Source: PLA3 sp964592235
Lineage (GTDB): Bacteria; Planctomycetota; Phycisphaerae; UBA1845; UTPLA1
Assembly: GCA_964592235.1 (NCBI GenBank)
Contig: CAZQCF010000003.1
Span: 120,242 to 184,241, forward strand
Direction of reading: 5' to 3'
Length of the DNA stretch: 64,000 nucleotides
Shown: positions 26,663-35,743 of the stretch, one piece after another
Layout: every line of letters begins with the position of its first letter
Position numbering within the stretch: the first letter of the stretch is position 1
Translations under genes and position numbers: made by a program
Notes under the pieces: model-generated
Told to the model about the DNA's origin: nothing
Seen by the model: the letters and a program-made list of their open reading frames with translations, nothing else
The model's database searches: none

Positions 26663-26752
26663 GAGCGTCTAAAAGAAGCTTATGTGGCACCGCCGTCTCG
26701 GCGGTGAATCACGGGCGAGACGCCCGTGCCACAAGGTACTTTGAGGCGCTCT
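26663..26752. repeat. Inverted-repeat element between truD and the Mpo1-like gene
   Basis: Nested inverted repeats: outer arms AGAGCGTCT (26663-26671) and AGGCGCTCT (26744-26752), further matching A/T-rich arms, then TGTGGCA (26684) with TGCCACA (26727). Inside, two small palindromes (CCGCCGTCTCGGCGG and CGGGCGAGACGCCCG) lie back to back. This looks like a mobile non-autonomous repeat seen in many copies in high-GC bacteria, and could also end transcription of the convergent genes. Confidence 0.6.
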
Positions 26753-26784
26753 AAGCACGCACCGTTATCGCAATACGCCTCTTG

Positions 26785-27075
26785 CTATTTCTTCGCATAC
26801 TTCGGCGAAACGGCCACGTATGGCCGCCCCATCAACTTCTTGATGAGAATAATCTCCCCCATGTCGTTGCCTTCAATCGCGTGCCCAATCCATTGCAACA
26901 GATAGCCCCCTGCCAACAGCACCACCGGCCGCCACCACAAGTCCCACTGATCGCGCGAGAGCTGCACCATCGCGAGCGGTACGCACGCGATCGTCATCGG
27001 GATACCGATCATGTGCAGCCAGAACGACGTTCGATTCTGATGTCGCTCCAACCAGTTGGCGAGCCATCCCGGCAT
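26785..27075 (-). CDS. Mpo1-like (DUF962) membrane protein
   Basis: A 96-residue protein matching DUF962/Mpo1: WLERHQNRTSFWLHMIGIPM, two hydrophobic segments (MTIACVPLAMVQL and PVVLLAGGYLLQWIGHAIEG), GHAIEGNDMG and a basic C-terminus. Yeast Mpo1 is an iron-dependent dioxygenase acting on 2-hydroxy fatty acids; the His residues HxxG-like and GHxxEGN fit the metal-binding pattern. Bacterial members are usually single small membrane proteins. It lies 9 bp downstream of the RNase HII-like gene on the same strand, probably in one transcript. Confidence 0.85.
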   Translation of the reverse strand: MPGWLANWLERHQNRTSFWLHMIGIPMTIACVPLAMVQLSRDQWDLWWRPVVLLAGGYLLQWIGHAIEGNDMGEIILIKKLMGRPYVAVSPKYAKK

Positions 27076-27084
27076 CGGTTCTCC

Positions 27085-28056
27085 TCAACGCTGCCGCATC
27101 AGCCGCTGGGGCGCGATGCCCAGCCGTTCCAGGTGCGGCGCGATCTCCAGCATAAAGCGACTTCCGTCTGTATAATAGCCCGCGGTCGGCTTCACCTCCG
27201 GCGCCTCCCGCGACCAGAACGCGTTGAAACAATGCATCAACGCCTCGCGCACGTACTTGCTCACGATGCTTGCCAGCGCGATCGGCAAATGCTTCGCTTC
27301 GCCGCCCGTGTCGAAGCTGATCCGCCATCGGGTCGTGCTATCAGTCAACTCGTAACAACTGAAGCGGTCCTCCTCTGAATCGATCTTCAATCGCCGATCC
27401 TCAAATGACCGCATCAACGGCCGGCCATACGAGGTTCGTCCGCCCTGCCGGTCCGCCTGGATCACCAGCGGCCGATCAGGAAACGTGCGGGAGATTCTAT
27501 CGATCAGGCGAAACGTCAGGCCGAGCAGCGCAGCCGCCTTGTTGTTCGTATGGCCGACCAGCTCATTGAAACGCCCCTCGGTCACGACCTCGCAGAAGAT
27601 GCGCGCAAGGCATGCTTCGTGTTCGGCAAGGTCTCGCCGCAGCGTCGCCGAGGCGACGGCCAGCGCGCCCGCGTCGCAGGCGAGGGGCACGCTCACTCCA
27701 GGATCGCCATAACAGGGCTCGCCGCGAACGGCCTGCGCCGCGCCGGGGGACACCTGCTCTAGCAATGCGTCGAGTTTCTCCGGCAGCGGGCCTGCCGCCC
27801 CGATCGCCGCCAGCGCCGTACGCTCCAGGCGCGCCACGCCCTCCCCCGGTTTATGAAGCTTTTTGCTGTCGCAGACCGCAATTCGTCGCTTGCGATCCTG
27901 CGGCGACGCGCAGACACTTGCCTTCAAAACATCCCACAATGACCGGTCGGCCCAATCCGCCGGGCACTCCAGGACGACGGCCGACACGACCAGCGGGCCT
28001 AGCAGCGGTCCATAACCTGCTTCGTCGACTCCCGCGAGTATGATCCGGTCATCCAT
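27085..28056 (-). CDS. RNase HII-like protein with an enlarged central region
   Basis: A 323-residue protein started at the Met at 28056. The N-terminal strand has the RNase HII signature (LAGVDEAGYGPLLGPLVVSA) with the catalytic Asp-Glu pair, and the C-terminal part has the matching AKHLPIALASIVSKYVREAL segment. In between lies about 150 extra residues compared with a standard RNase HII of 200-260 residues, including a Lys/Arg-rich region with CDSKKLHKPGEGVARLER. It probably cuts RNA in RNA-DNA hybrids. The enlarged form seems to be of the DEAGYGP type. The upstream frame to 28161 is not used. Confidence 0.8.
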   Translation of the reverse strand: MDDRIILAGVDEAGYGPLLGPLVVSAVVLECPADWADRSLWDVLKASVCASPQDRKRRIAVCDSKKLHKPGEGVARLERTALAAIGAAGPLPEKLDALLEQVSPGAAQAVRGEPCYGDPGVSVPLACDAGALAVASATLRRDLAEHEACLARIFCEVVTEGRFNELVGHTNNKAAALLGLTFRLIDRISRTFPDRPLVIQADRQGGRTSYGRPLMRSFEDRRLKIDSEEDRFSCYELTDSTTRWRISFDTGGEAKHLPIALASIVSKYVREALMHCFNAFWSREAPEVKPTAGYYTDGSRFMLEIAPHLERLGIAPQRLMRQR

Positions 28057-28567
28057 GGCGGGAACTTTAGGGCCGAGAATCACCGCTGCAAGTTGGTGAT
28101 TACGATCCTGTGATTCGTTGCGAGCTGCGCTTCGCGCCGACCTGTAAGTCTTTGCCGACACTTCGCTTGCCGATCGACGGGACTTGGATGAGGTTATGGG
28201 GTTTTTCGTACCTTCCCGACTGCATTTGTGGTAAACTGGATGGCAGATTCAACGGCCGGTTCAGGCAACGCGGACCCCGCTATCCGCCACGTCTGAATCC
28301 GCCCATCCAGGAGTGGTCGCGAGATTCGCGCGATGCGTCGCGCGGAACGTGCCGAAATGGTGGGGAAGTCCATTTAGCGCCTGGCGGCAATTTAACGTGA
28401 ATTGAACAGGGCGCTCGTGGAATCCTGACCGGGGTGGACTAGAGTTCGCAGGAACGAAATCAACGTCCGCAAGCGTCAGCCGTAGCGGACGTGCCAAGCA
28501 ATCAAGAATGGGGAAAAGCGTGTGCCCGTCCTATGCGACGTGGCCATCAACACCAGGAGACAAGGGA
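28057..28567. other. Intergenic stretch of about 510 bp before the modular secreted protein
   Basis: Open frames here (for example 28110-28400) have no recognisable protein pattern. No tRNA, terminator or riboswitch was recognised. The start site region of the downstream gene has GGAGACAAGGG ahead of the ATG at 28568. The promoter should lie within this stretch, but no convincing box pair was found. Confidence 0.4.
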
Positions 28568-31500
28568 ATGTTGACTCGAGGACTGGGAAAGTTCGTTGTG
28601 GCGGGATTGGCTTTGGCCGCCTGCCTGTGTTTCGTCGCCGCGCCGGTTCAGGCGCAACAGATTCGCATCAATGAGGTGGACGCCGATCAGCAGGGAACCG
28701 ATGCCGCCGAGTTTGTCGAACTGTACGACGGCGGCGTGGGGAACACGTCGCTGAACGGCCTCGTGGTGGTGTTCTACAACGGGTCGAATGACACGTCCTA
28801 TGCCGCGTTCGATCTCGACGGATTTCAAACCAACGCCCAGGGCTATTTCCTCATCGGCAACGCCGGTGTGACGCCCACCCCATCGATCATCTTCAATGAC
28901 AATACACTTCAAAACGGCGCGGATGCCGTCGCGCTCTACCAGGCCAATGGATCGGACTTCCCGAACGGCACGGCCGTCACGACGACCAACCTGGTTGACG
29001 CCCTTGTCTACGGCGCGAATCAGCCGGACGACGTCGAGCTACTTGTCCTGTTGAACGCCGGTCAGCCACAGGTCAACGAGGCCGGAAGCGGAAATGCGAC
29101 AGTCGTCTCGATGCACCGCTGCCCCAATGGCGCGGGTGGCCTGCGAAATACGACCTCTTACGCACTGACCACGCCCTCCCCGGGCGCGGCGCCAAGCTGC
29201 CCGCCGACCACCGGCGCGTGCTGCGACGGAAGCAATTGTACTGAAGTCACCCCAGCCGAGTGTGCCGCCATCAGCGGTGCGGTCTTTGTCGGCCTCGGCT
29301 CGACCTGCACCTCCGGCCTCTGCCCGGTCTCGTTTCCTGGCGTGAAGATCAACGAAATCCGTATCGACATGCCGAGCACGGACACCAATGAGTACATCGA
29401 GTTGACTGGTGTGCCCGGCACCAGCCTGAACGGTCTGACCCTGTTCATCATCGGTGACGGCACCGGTGGCAGCGGCGTAATCGAGCGCGTAATCAATCTC
29501 GCAGGCCAGACGATTCCGCCGGACGGATACTTTCTCATCGCCGGCGACAACAACACATTTGGCGCGACTGCGGACCTCAATCTTGGTATCGCGCAAGACA
29601 TGATTGAGAACAGCGACAACCTCACCTTCATGCTGGTCGCGGGGTTCACCGGCGCGGCCGGAAACGATCTTGACATGGACGATAACGGCGTGCTGGATAC
29701 GATGCCGTGGACAACGGAAATCGATCGCGTCTGCGTGATTGAGACGACTAATCCGCCCACGATCGCCGGTAACGAATGGTACTACTTCACCGATCCCAGC
29801 CAGGTTGTCGGACCGGACGGCACGTTTGCTCCCGGCCATGTATATCGCTTGCCCAATGGCGGTCTACCGTGGAACGTCGGCATTTTCGATCCGGCGACAG
29901 GCGTCGATACTCCGGGCGTGGCCAATGCCATCACCGGCGCCTGCTGCCAGGGCGGCTTCTGCGACATCCAGGAGCGCAACGTCTGCATTAACGATCTCGG
30001 CGGTATCTTCAAGGGAGTTGGGAGCGCCTGCGGCGACGGCTCGATCTGCACCGGCGCGTGCTGCAACGGAAACGACTGTGCATTGCTCGATCCTTTGACG
30101 TGCCAGGGGCAGGGCGGTGTCTTTCAGGGCGCCGGCACAACCTGCACACCCGCGCCGAACCCGGCCTGTGGCGCTTGCATGACCATTGCAGACGCACGCG
30201 CACTGCCAATTGGCTCGCGCGTCAAACTTTGCAACGTCGTCATTTCTTCGACGACCGACCTCATTCAGAGCCCTACAGTCAAATCCTTCCAAATTGAGGA
30301 CGCCTCCGGCCCCGGCGGCCGCAGCGGACTGACGGTCTTCGGTGCGAACGCGTTGATCGATTCCATTCTGGCGGCCGCTGCCGAAGGCACCCAGATCGAT
30401 GTGCAGGGTGTCACCAACCAGTTCAACGGCCTGCTCGAGCTGGAAGACGGGTCGCTTCCGCTCAAACGAATCACGCTTGGCGCGAACGTCGGTGCAACCG
30501 CACCCTTGAGCGTCACGACGAGCGATTTTCAGGATCAGAGCGCTACTGCCGAGGGATTGGAGAGCGAAATTGTCACGCTCTCGTGCGTCACGTTCCTGAA
30601 TGCGGGCGGCACGTTCCAGGGCGGCCTTGCATCCAGCAATTATCTCGTGACAGACGGGCTTGGCTTCGCCACGGTCCGCATTTCAAGTAACCAGTTGGAT
30701 TTCGAAGGCATGACGATTCCTTCAGGCCCGGTGACGATCACCGGCGTCTTCAGCCAGAGCGATACAGCCGCCCCGTTTGACGGTAGCTATCAGTTACTGC
30801 CCCGCATTTTGTCTGACCTCGACACCGAGCCGGACTGCGGTGCCGTCGGCGCGTGCTGCCTTGGCGGCGGTACTTGCAACGACAATCTGACTGAAGCACT
30901 TTGCGACGGCATCGGCGGCGTCTTCCAGGGCGCGGCCAGCGTGTGCGCCAACGTCACCTGCCCGACGGCCGACGGAATGCTCATCAATGAGATTCGCGTT
31001 GATCAGGACGGCGTCGACAACGATGAATACTTTGAGATCAAGGGCCCGGCGAACGTCCCGCTTGGTTCGCTGACGTACATCGTTATCGGCGACGGTGCCG
31101 CGGCGGCAGGCAGTGGTGTGATTGAAACCATCGTGCCGTTGAGCGGTGCGGTCACGCCGGCCGACGGCGTATTCCTCTGTGCGCGCAACACGTTGACGAT
31201 CGGCACGCCCGACCTCCTGTCTGCGGCCGTCAGTTTCGAGAACGACGACAACGTGACCCACATGCTCGTCGAGGGCTTCACCGGCACGAGCGGCCAGGAC
31301 CTCGATACCGACGACGACGGCATCCTCGATATCACGCCGTGGACGCGCGTGCTCGACTCGATTGCCATTGTCAAAGACATCAACAACCCGCCGGTCGGCA
31401 CCGAGTGGTACTACGGACCGACCGTCGGCCCGACGCCGTTCGGCAGCTCGCCGTTCCACGTCATTCGATGCGCCGGCGCGCTGAACAACTGGATCATCGG

Positions 31501-33010
31501 CACGGCAGACCTCCCGCCGACTGGCAACGACACGCCGGGCGTTGAGAACGATTGCAGCAACGCCTGTCTCACTTGTTACGGCGACATCGATCAATCCCAG
31601 CGCGTGGACATCGACGACATCGATGAGTTCGTTGATGTCGTGCTGGGGCTGGAGCCCAACGTCTGCGCCGATGTGAATCTCGACGGCGCGGTCAACGGTC
31701 TGGACATCCGTCGCTTTATCCAGTTGGTGCTGGCAAACGGCGGCGCGGGCACATCCTGCCTGCCGGCGGCGCAGAAAGACATCGCCCGCTGCGACAACGC
31801 AACCCCGCCGAACGATTGCCCCGATTCACCGACCGGCTTTTGCCAGTATCAGGTCGACTTCAATCAAGCCGGCATTTCGTCGTGTGTGGTCGTGTCGGGC
31901 GCGGGGCCGAATCAACTCGAAGAAGGCGAACTGATCTGCGTCGCCTGCCCTGACGAGGAAACCTGCGGCACGCCGGGTGACCGAGTTCGATTCCGCTGGG
32001 TCAACTACGACGGTCTGGGCAATGATTGCATTTTCTATGCGACGTTGCAATCCAGCTCGTGCCAAAGCTGCCCGACCGGCAAGCGGTTCAGTGACGCACC
32101 GCCGCCACTGGCCATCAAGGTCATGAGCTACAATCTGCTGAATTACAGCGGGTCCGATCGGACCACGCAGTATCAGGCGATCCTCAATGCCGTGTTGCCC
32201 GATTTGATCGTGTGCCAGGAAGTGAACGGCTCTTCGGCCGCCAACACGTTCCTGAACACCGTGTTGAACGGCGTCGGCGGACCGGGTGGTTACAACATGG
32301 CCACCTTCTCCAACGGGCCCGACTCGGACAACGCCTGCTACTATCGCACCAGCCGGCTGACCTTCGCCGGTCCTGCCGATCACGCGATCGTGGCGACGAG
32401 TCCGCGGCAGACCGATCGCTGGCGGCTGACCATCAATGGGTTCACGGGGCCGGAATCGTCGTTCTACATCTATTCGGCGCACCTGAAGGCCGGAAACACC
32501 GGCGGCGATGCATCGGATCGGTTCGCCGCGGCACAGTTGATTCGCGCCCATGCGAACGCCCTGCCAGCCGGCAGCAACTTCATGATCGCGGGCGACATGA
32601 ACCTGTACACGAGCACGGAAACGGCGTACCAGGAATTGATCGGCTCGCAGGTCGACAACGACGGTCGTGCTTTCGATCCGATCAATCGGCCCGGCAACTG
32701 GAGCGCCAACAGCAGCTTCCGCGACATTCACACGCAGTCGCCGCACAACAACAATGCGGGCGCGCCCGCCGGTGCGTCCATCGGCGGCCTGGACGACCGA
32801 TTTGACTTCATTCTCTGTTCGCAGGCGCTGCTGGACGGCGTGGCGCTGACCTACCGCACCGGGTCGTACCATGCGTACGGCAACGACGGCAATCACTTCA
32901 ACAACGACATCAACGACCCGCCGACGATTCCCGAAGGCGCCGTGATCGCCGACGCGCTGCACGGCGCTTCGGACCACTTGCCGGTCGTGATGGAGATCCT
33001 GCTGCCGTAG
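28568..33010 (+). CDS. Secreted modular protein: lamin-tail-like domains, Cys-rich repeats, dockerin-like module, EEP nuclease domain
   Basis: A 1480-residue protein with GGAGACAAGGG before its ATG and a signal peptide ending near residue 30. Domain order: lamin-tail-like 1 (31-210, INEVDADQQG), Cys-rich repeat 1 (216-253), lamin-tail-like 2 (259-455, INEIRIDMPS), Cys-rich repeats 2 and 3 (457-536), an OB-fold-like region (537-755), Cys-rich repeat 4 (760-799), lamin-tail-like 3 (804-990, INEIRVDQDG), a dockerin-like module (998-1066, GDIDQSQRVDIDDIDEF and DVNLDGAVNGLDIRRFIQLV), and a C-terminal exonuclease-endonuclease-phosphatase domain (about 1183-1480: VMSYNLLNY, IVCQEVNG, MIAGDMNLY, ASDHLPVVM). 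It probably degrades extracellular DNA or phosphorylated substrates. A hairpin follows the stop. Confidence 0.88.
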   Translation: MLTRGLGKFVVAGLALAACLCFVAAPVQAQQIRINEVDADQQGTDAAEFVELYDGGVGNTSLNGLVVVFYNGSNDTSYAAFDLDGFQTNAQGYFLIGNAGVTPTPSIIFNDNTLQNGADAVALYQANGSDFPNGTAVTTTNLVDALVYGANQPDDVELLVLLNAGQPQVNEAGSGNATVVSMHRCPNGAGGLRNTTSYALTTPSPGAAPSCPPTTGACCDGSNCTEVTPAECAAISGAVFVGLGSTCTSGLCPVSFPGVKINEIRIDMPSTDTNEYIELTGVPGTSLNGLTLFIIGDGTGGSGVIERVINLAGQTIPPDGYFLIAGDNNTFGATADLNLGIAQDMIENSDNLTFMLVAGFTGAAGNDLDMDDNGVLDTMPWTTEIDRVCVIETTNPPTIAGNEWYYFTDPSQVVGPDGTFAPGHVYRLPNGGLPWNVGIFDPATGVDTPGVANAITGACCQGGFCDIQERNVCINDLGGIFKGVGSACGDGSICTGACCNGNDCALLDPLTCQGQGGVFQGAGTTCTPAPNPACGACMTIADARALPIGSRVKLCNVVISSTTDLIQSPTVKSFQIEDASGPGGRSGLTVFGANALIDSILAAAAEGTQIDVQGVTNQFNGLLELEDGSLPLKRITLGANVGATAPLSVTTSDFQDQSATAEGLESEIVTLSCVTFLNAGGTFQGGLASSNYLVTDGLGFATVRISSNQLDFEGMTIPSGPVTITGVFSQSDTAAPFDGSYQLLPRILSDLDTEPDCGAVGACCLGGGTCNDNLTEALCDGIGGVFQGAASVCANVTCPTADGMLINEIRVDQDGVDNDEYFEIKGPANVPLGSLTYIVIGDGAAAAGSGVIETIVPLSGAVTPADGVFLCARNTLTIGTPDLLSAAVSFENDDNVTHMLVEGFTGTSGQDLDTDDDGILDITPWTRVLDSIAIVKDINNPPVGTEWYYGPTVGPTPFGSSPFHVIRCAGALNNWIIGTADLPPTGNDTPGVENDCSNACLTCYGDIDQSQRVDIDDIDEFVDVVLGLEPNVCADVNLDGAVNGLDIRRFIQLVLANGGAGTSCLPAAQKDIARCDNATPPNDCPDSPTGFCQYQVDFNQAGISSCVVVSGAGPNQLEEGELICVACPDEETCGTPGDRVRFRWVNYDGLGNDCIFYATLQSSSCQSCPTGKRFSDAPPPLAIKVMSYNLLNYSGSDRTTQYQAILNAVLPDLIVCQEVNGSSAANTFLNTVLNGVGGPGGYNMATFSNGPDSDNACYYRTSRLTFAGPADHAIVATSPRQTDRWRLTINGFTGPESSFYIYSAHLKAGNTGGDASDRFAAAQLIRAHANALPAGSNFMIAGDMNLYTSTETAYQELIGSQVDNDGRAFDPINRPGNWSANSSFRDIHTQSPHNNNAGAPAGASIGGLDDRFDFILCSQALLDGVALTYRTGSYHAYGNDGNHFNNDINDPPTIPEGAVIADALHGASDHLPVVMEILLP

Positions 33011-33049
33011 GGTTGAAACCGCTCGAAAAGGGAAGAGAAGCGAAGCATG

Positions 33050-33080
33050 GGGCCTTGCATTCCAAGCGAATGCAAGGCCC
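33050..33080 (+). terminator. Hairpin after the modular nuclease gene
   Basis: A 12-bp stem GGGCCTTGCATT / AATGCAAGGCCC closes a 7-nt loop, 39 bp after the stop codon. Only a weak T run follows (TGCTCGTTTC), so it may act less efficiently or only protect the 3' end. Confidence 0.55.
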
Positions 33081-33140
33081 TGCTCGTTTCAGAAGGCTGA
33101 CGAGCTACATCGCGCAACCATCGCGGCGCGCCATCGTCGA

Positions 33141-34238
33141 TTACGGCGAGGGCAGCAACTGCTGAATCCGGGGCAGCATGTACTGCATCGATTCAAGCTC
33201 CGCCGTCCAGGTTCCGGCGAGGTACACGCCCTGCGGCGCGAGCAGATTGGTCGAGACGGCCAACGGGTCGCTCGCGTTTTGATCGAGATACTTCTTGTAT
33301 CGCGCCGTAGCATCGTGCGCCGCGCGCACATTCGGATACTGCACGATCCAGACGACGTTCGGCTCCCCGCCGCGCACGGAATACGCCCCGACGCACATGA
33401 GCGTCTCGCGGGACAAGCCGAGTATCTCGCTTAGCTTTCGCGGGTCCAGCCGGTCGGCCAGATCAAACGCATCCGGCGGGAGGCTTGCCAGGTTTCGCAG
33501 CAGCCAACGAAAGTAGATCGTTGAGTTATCACGCGGCATTGCATCGAGCATGCGCGGCGGACTTTCTCGCCGGATTCGCCCGGTCATGTAACTCGTCAAT
33601 CGGATCAACTCCTCTGTCGTCTCCGAGTCGGAACGATCACACGTCACATTCACATAGGCGGTTCCCTGCCACGCATGAAGACCGATGCCGTCACGCCGGG
33701 TCACGCGTGTCTCGCCGGCGATGCGGAATTGTTCCGCCGCCGGCGCACGGCACGACAGAATTCCATATGCATCTTCCGGGGATTCCGTGGAGATGACGAC
33801 GACGCGTGCCAGAGTTCTTTCGCGCGTGCTGTGAGGGATCTGATAGACGCATCGCACGACCGAGCGGATTCGAAAGTACCCCAGCCGAGCCGTGTCGTCC
33901 GAGATCAGCGCGGTCGCCAACTCGCCGGGGTCATATACCCGAACCGGCTCGATCTTGATCCACGGACCGTCTTTGCCTGACTTCGGAAGAAAATCCGGCC
34001 CACGTGGATCGTCCTGGGCATCCACCCCCTCGACACGTTCGGTCGAGTTGGCGTGAGTCGTAGCACCGGTCTGAATCGTTGCGATGGGTGAAGGCGAAGA
34101 CACGTCTCGCGGTGTTGCAAGCTCGGCGGCGGGGGCGCTGGCCGGGACGCCGGTAGAGCGATCTTTGCATCCCGCACCGATTGCCAGGGCCGTCAAGCAG
34201 GAAAAGAGGGCCGACCCTCGTTGCAAGGCTCTTGTCAT
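33141..34238 (-). CDS. Predicted lipoprotein, possibly DUF6599-like
   Basis: A 365-residue protein with GGAGGTGG upstream of its ATG and a lipoprotein signal with lipobox AIGAGC (Cys 24). A Ser/Thr/Pro-rich linker of about 60 residues follows, then a domain with PVRVYDPGELATALISDDTA, LARVVVISTESPEDAYGILS and VTRRDGIGLHAWQGTAYVNV, and a C-terminal part of similar style (EILGLSRETLMCVGAYSVRG). The pattern resembles DUF6599-type lipoproteins, whose role is unknown, but I hold this loosely. It is divergent from cytidylate kinase. Confidence 0.7.
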   Translation of the reverse strand: MTRALQRGSALFSCLTALAIGAGCKDRSTGVPASAPAAELATPRDVSSPSPIATIQTGATTHANSTERVEGVDAQDDPRGPDFLPKSGKDGPWIKIEPVRVYDPGELATALISDDTARLGYFRIRSVVRCVYQIPHSTRERTLARVVVISTESPEDAYGILSCRAPAAEQFRIAGETRVTRRDGIGLHAWQGTAYVNVTCDRSDSETTEELIRLTSYMTGRIRRESPPRMLDAMPRDNSTIYFRWLLRNLASLPPDAFDLADRLDPRKLSEILGLSRETLMCVGAYSVRGGEPNVVWIVQYPNVRAAHDATARYKKYLDQNASDPLAVSTNLLAPQGVYLAGTWTAELESMQYMLPRIQQLLPSP

Positions 34239-34295
34239 TCGCCACCTCCGTATCCTGTGAATTGTACCGATCGCGCCGCTTGCATCAATTCTTGT

Positions 34296-34323
34296 TTGGC
34301 GCGTGAGAATCGATCCATATAAT
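34296..34323 (+). promoter_or_regulatory. Predicted promoter of cmk
   Basis: TTGGCG at 34296-34301 and a perfect TATAAT at 34318-34323 are separated by 16 bp. Transcription would begin near 34330. The TATAAT overlaps the first possible ATG (34322), which therefore cannot be the start codon of this transcript. Confidence 0.6.
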
Positions 34324-34348
34324 GTCCAAGACGCTCATGGAGTCGAGC

Positions 34349-35020
34349 ATGATCATCACCATTGACGGGCCGGCTGGTTCAGGGAAGAGTACCGCCGCAC
34401 GCAAACTCGCGGGCAAGCTGTCGATTGCCTATCTGGACACGGGGGCAATGTATCGCGCACTGGCTCTCGCGGCGATTCAGGGGGGGGTCCGCCTGAAAGA
34501 CGACGAAGCGCTCGTCCGGATGGCACGGCAGAGCGAAGTTCACGTGGATTGCGGGCCGACTTTCACACGCGTGCTGCTCAACGGCGTTGATGTCAGCGAA
34601 GAAGTGCGCAGCATGGCGGTCAACCAGGCCACGAGCTTTGTTGCCCGTATTGCGGAGATACGCAAGCTGTTGGTGGAAAAACAGCGCGAGATCGGCCGCC
34701 GGCTCGGCTCGCTGGTGACTGAAGGGCGCGACCAGGGAAGCGTGGTGTTTCCCGATGCGGATCTGAAGTTCTTCCTCGATGCGTCGCTGGAGCGGCGTGC
34801 CATGCGGCGCTACCAGGAGCTGATCGCCGACGGCGAAGAAACCTCATACGACCTGATCCTCGAAAACCTTCGTGAGCGAGACGGAAACGATCAACACCAA
34901 TGGGCGCCGCTGCTTCACCCCGCCACGGCCATCTCGATCGACACGACGCAAATGACCATTCATGAAGTGGTCGAGCGGCTGCTCGAAGAGGTTCGCAAAC
35001 GGCAACTCGTCGCGCGATGA
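34349..35020 (+). CDS. cmk: Cytidylate kinase
   Basis: A 223-residue nucleotide kinase. The P-loop is ITIDGPAGSGKSTAARKLA at the N-terminus; further family marks are YLDTGAMYRALA, EGRDQGSVVFPDADLKFFLD and RAMRRYQEL. It phosphorylates CMP and dCMP. Three in-frame Met codons are possible (34322, 34337, 34349). I chose 34349, since GGAG lies about 8 bases ahead and the -10 box of the likely promoter overlaps 34322. The acyltransferase gene overlaps its end by ATGA, so the two are coupled. Confidence 0.93.
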   Translation: MIITIDGPAGSGKSTAARKLAGKLSIAYLDTGAMYRALALAAIQGGVRLKDDEALVRMARQSEVHVDCGPTFTRVLLNGVDVSEEVRSMAVNQATSFVARIAEIRKLLVEKQREIGRRLGSLVTEGRDQGSVVFPDADLKFFLDASLERRAMRRYQELIADGEETSYDLILENLRERDGNDQHQWAPLLHPATAISIDTTQMTIHEVVERLLEEVRKRQLVAR

Positions 35021-35718
35021 CCGCCGCTTGCACGGCCGATCAATTTGACGGTGCTCAACTCATACGCCTCGAAATGAAACCCTTCTATCGCTTCATGCGA
35101 TTCCTCTCGCGAACGTCGTTCTCGATGTATTTCCGTGGTCGTGCCTTTCATGCAGACCGGGTCCCCTGCTCCGGCGGTGTGCTGATCGTCTCCAATCACC
35201 AAAGTTACTTCGACCCTGTGGCCGTCGGGCAGGCGCTGCCCCGCGAAATCAGCTTCATGGCTCGCGATACGCTGTTTCGAAACCCGATCTTCGGGAGAAT
35301 GATTCGCGCGCTCAATGCCTTCCCCGTGCGACGTGGCGCCGCGGATGTTGGTGCCGTTAAGGAGATCCTGCGGCGCCTGAAGGATGGGTGGGCCGTCGTG
35401 ATCTTTCCCGAAGCCACTCGGTCGCCGGACGGTCGGCTTGGCAAGATCAACCCGAACAGTCTCGCCATCGCGAAGCGCGCCAATGTGCCGATCGTGCCGA
35501 CCATCGTCGATGGCGCATTCGAAGCCTGGCCGCGATCGCAGCGGTTTCCTTCGCCAAAGCCGGTCTATGTTTGGTACGCCGAGCCGATCACCGCCGACGA
35601 GGTGCGAGATTGGTCACTGGAGCGAATTACCGAAGAGGTCGCACGACGAATGCAGGCGACGCTGGACGCTTCGCGGGCACGCCGGCTCACGGGGATCACG
35701 CACTCGACTGACCGGTAA
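35017..35718 (+). CDS. plsC: 1-acyl-sn-glycerol-3-phosphate acyltransferase (PlsC family)
   Basis: A 233-residue acyltransferase that begins by ATGA overlap with cmk. Family motifs: HxxxxD in VSNHQSYFDPVAVG, the FPVRRG segment, FPEATRSPDGRLG (substrate-binding motif) and PIVPTIVDGAFEAWP. It makes phosphatidic acid at the inner face of the membrane. A second possible start at 35074 (MKPFYRFMRFL) would give 214 residues and begins nearer the conserved part, but lacks a good ribosome binding site. Gene pairs of cmk and plsC are common in bacteria. Confidence 0.92.
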   Translation: MTAACTADQFDGAQLIRLEMKPFYRFMRFLSRTSFSMYFRGRAFHADRVPCSGGVLIVSNHQSYFDPVAVGQALPREISFMARDTLFRNPIFGRMIRALNAFPVRRGAADVGAVKEILRRLKDGWAVVIFPEATRSPDGRLGKINPNSLAIAKRANVPIVPTIVDGAFEAWPRSQRFPSPKPVYVWYAEPITADEVRDWSLERITEEVARRMQATLDASRARRLTGITHSTDR

Positions 35719-35743
35719 TTCGGAAGCCCTGTGATGAGGAACA

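Noticed and set aside
28110..28400. A 96-codon frame ahead of the modular secreted protein
   Set aside because: No ribosome binding site, atypical amino acid use and no domain pattern.
31826..32977. A 383-codon minus-strand frame opposite the modular secreted protein
   Set aside because: It is opposite the EEP domain, which is clearly coded on the plus strand. The antisense product has no known motif.
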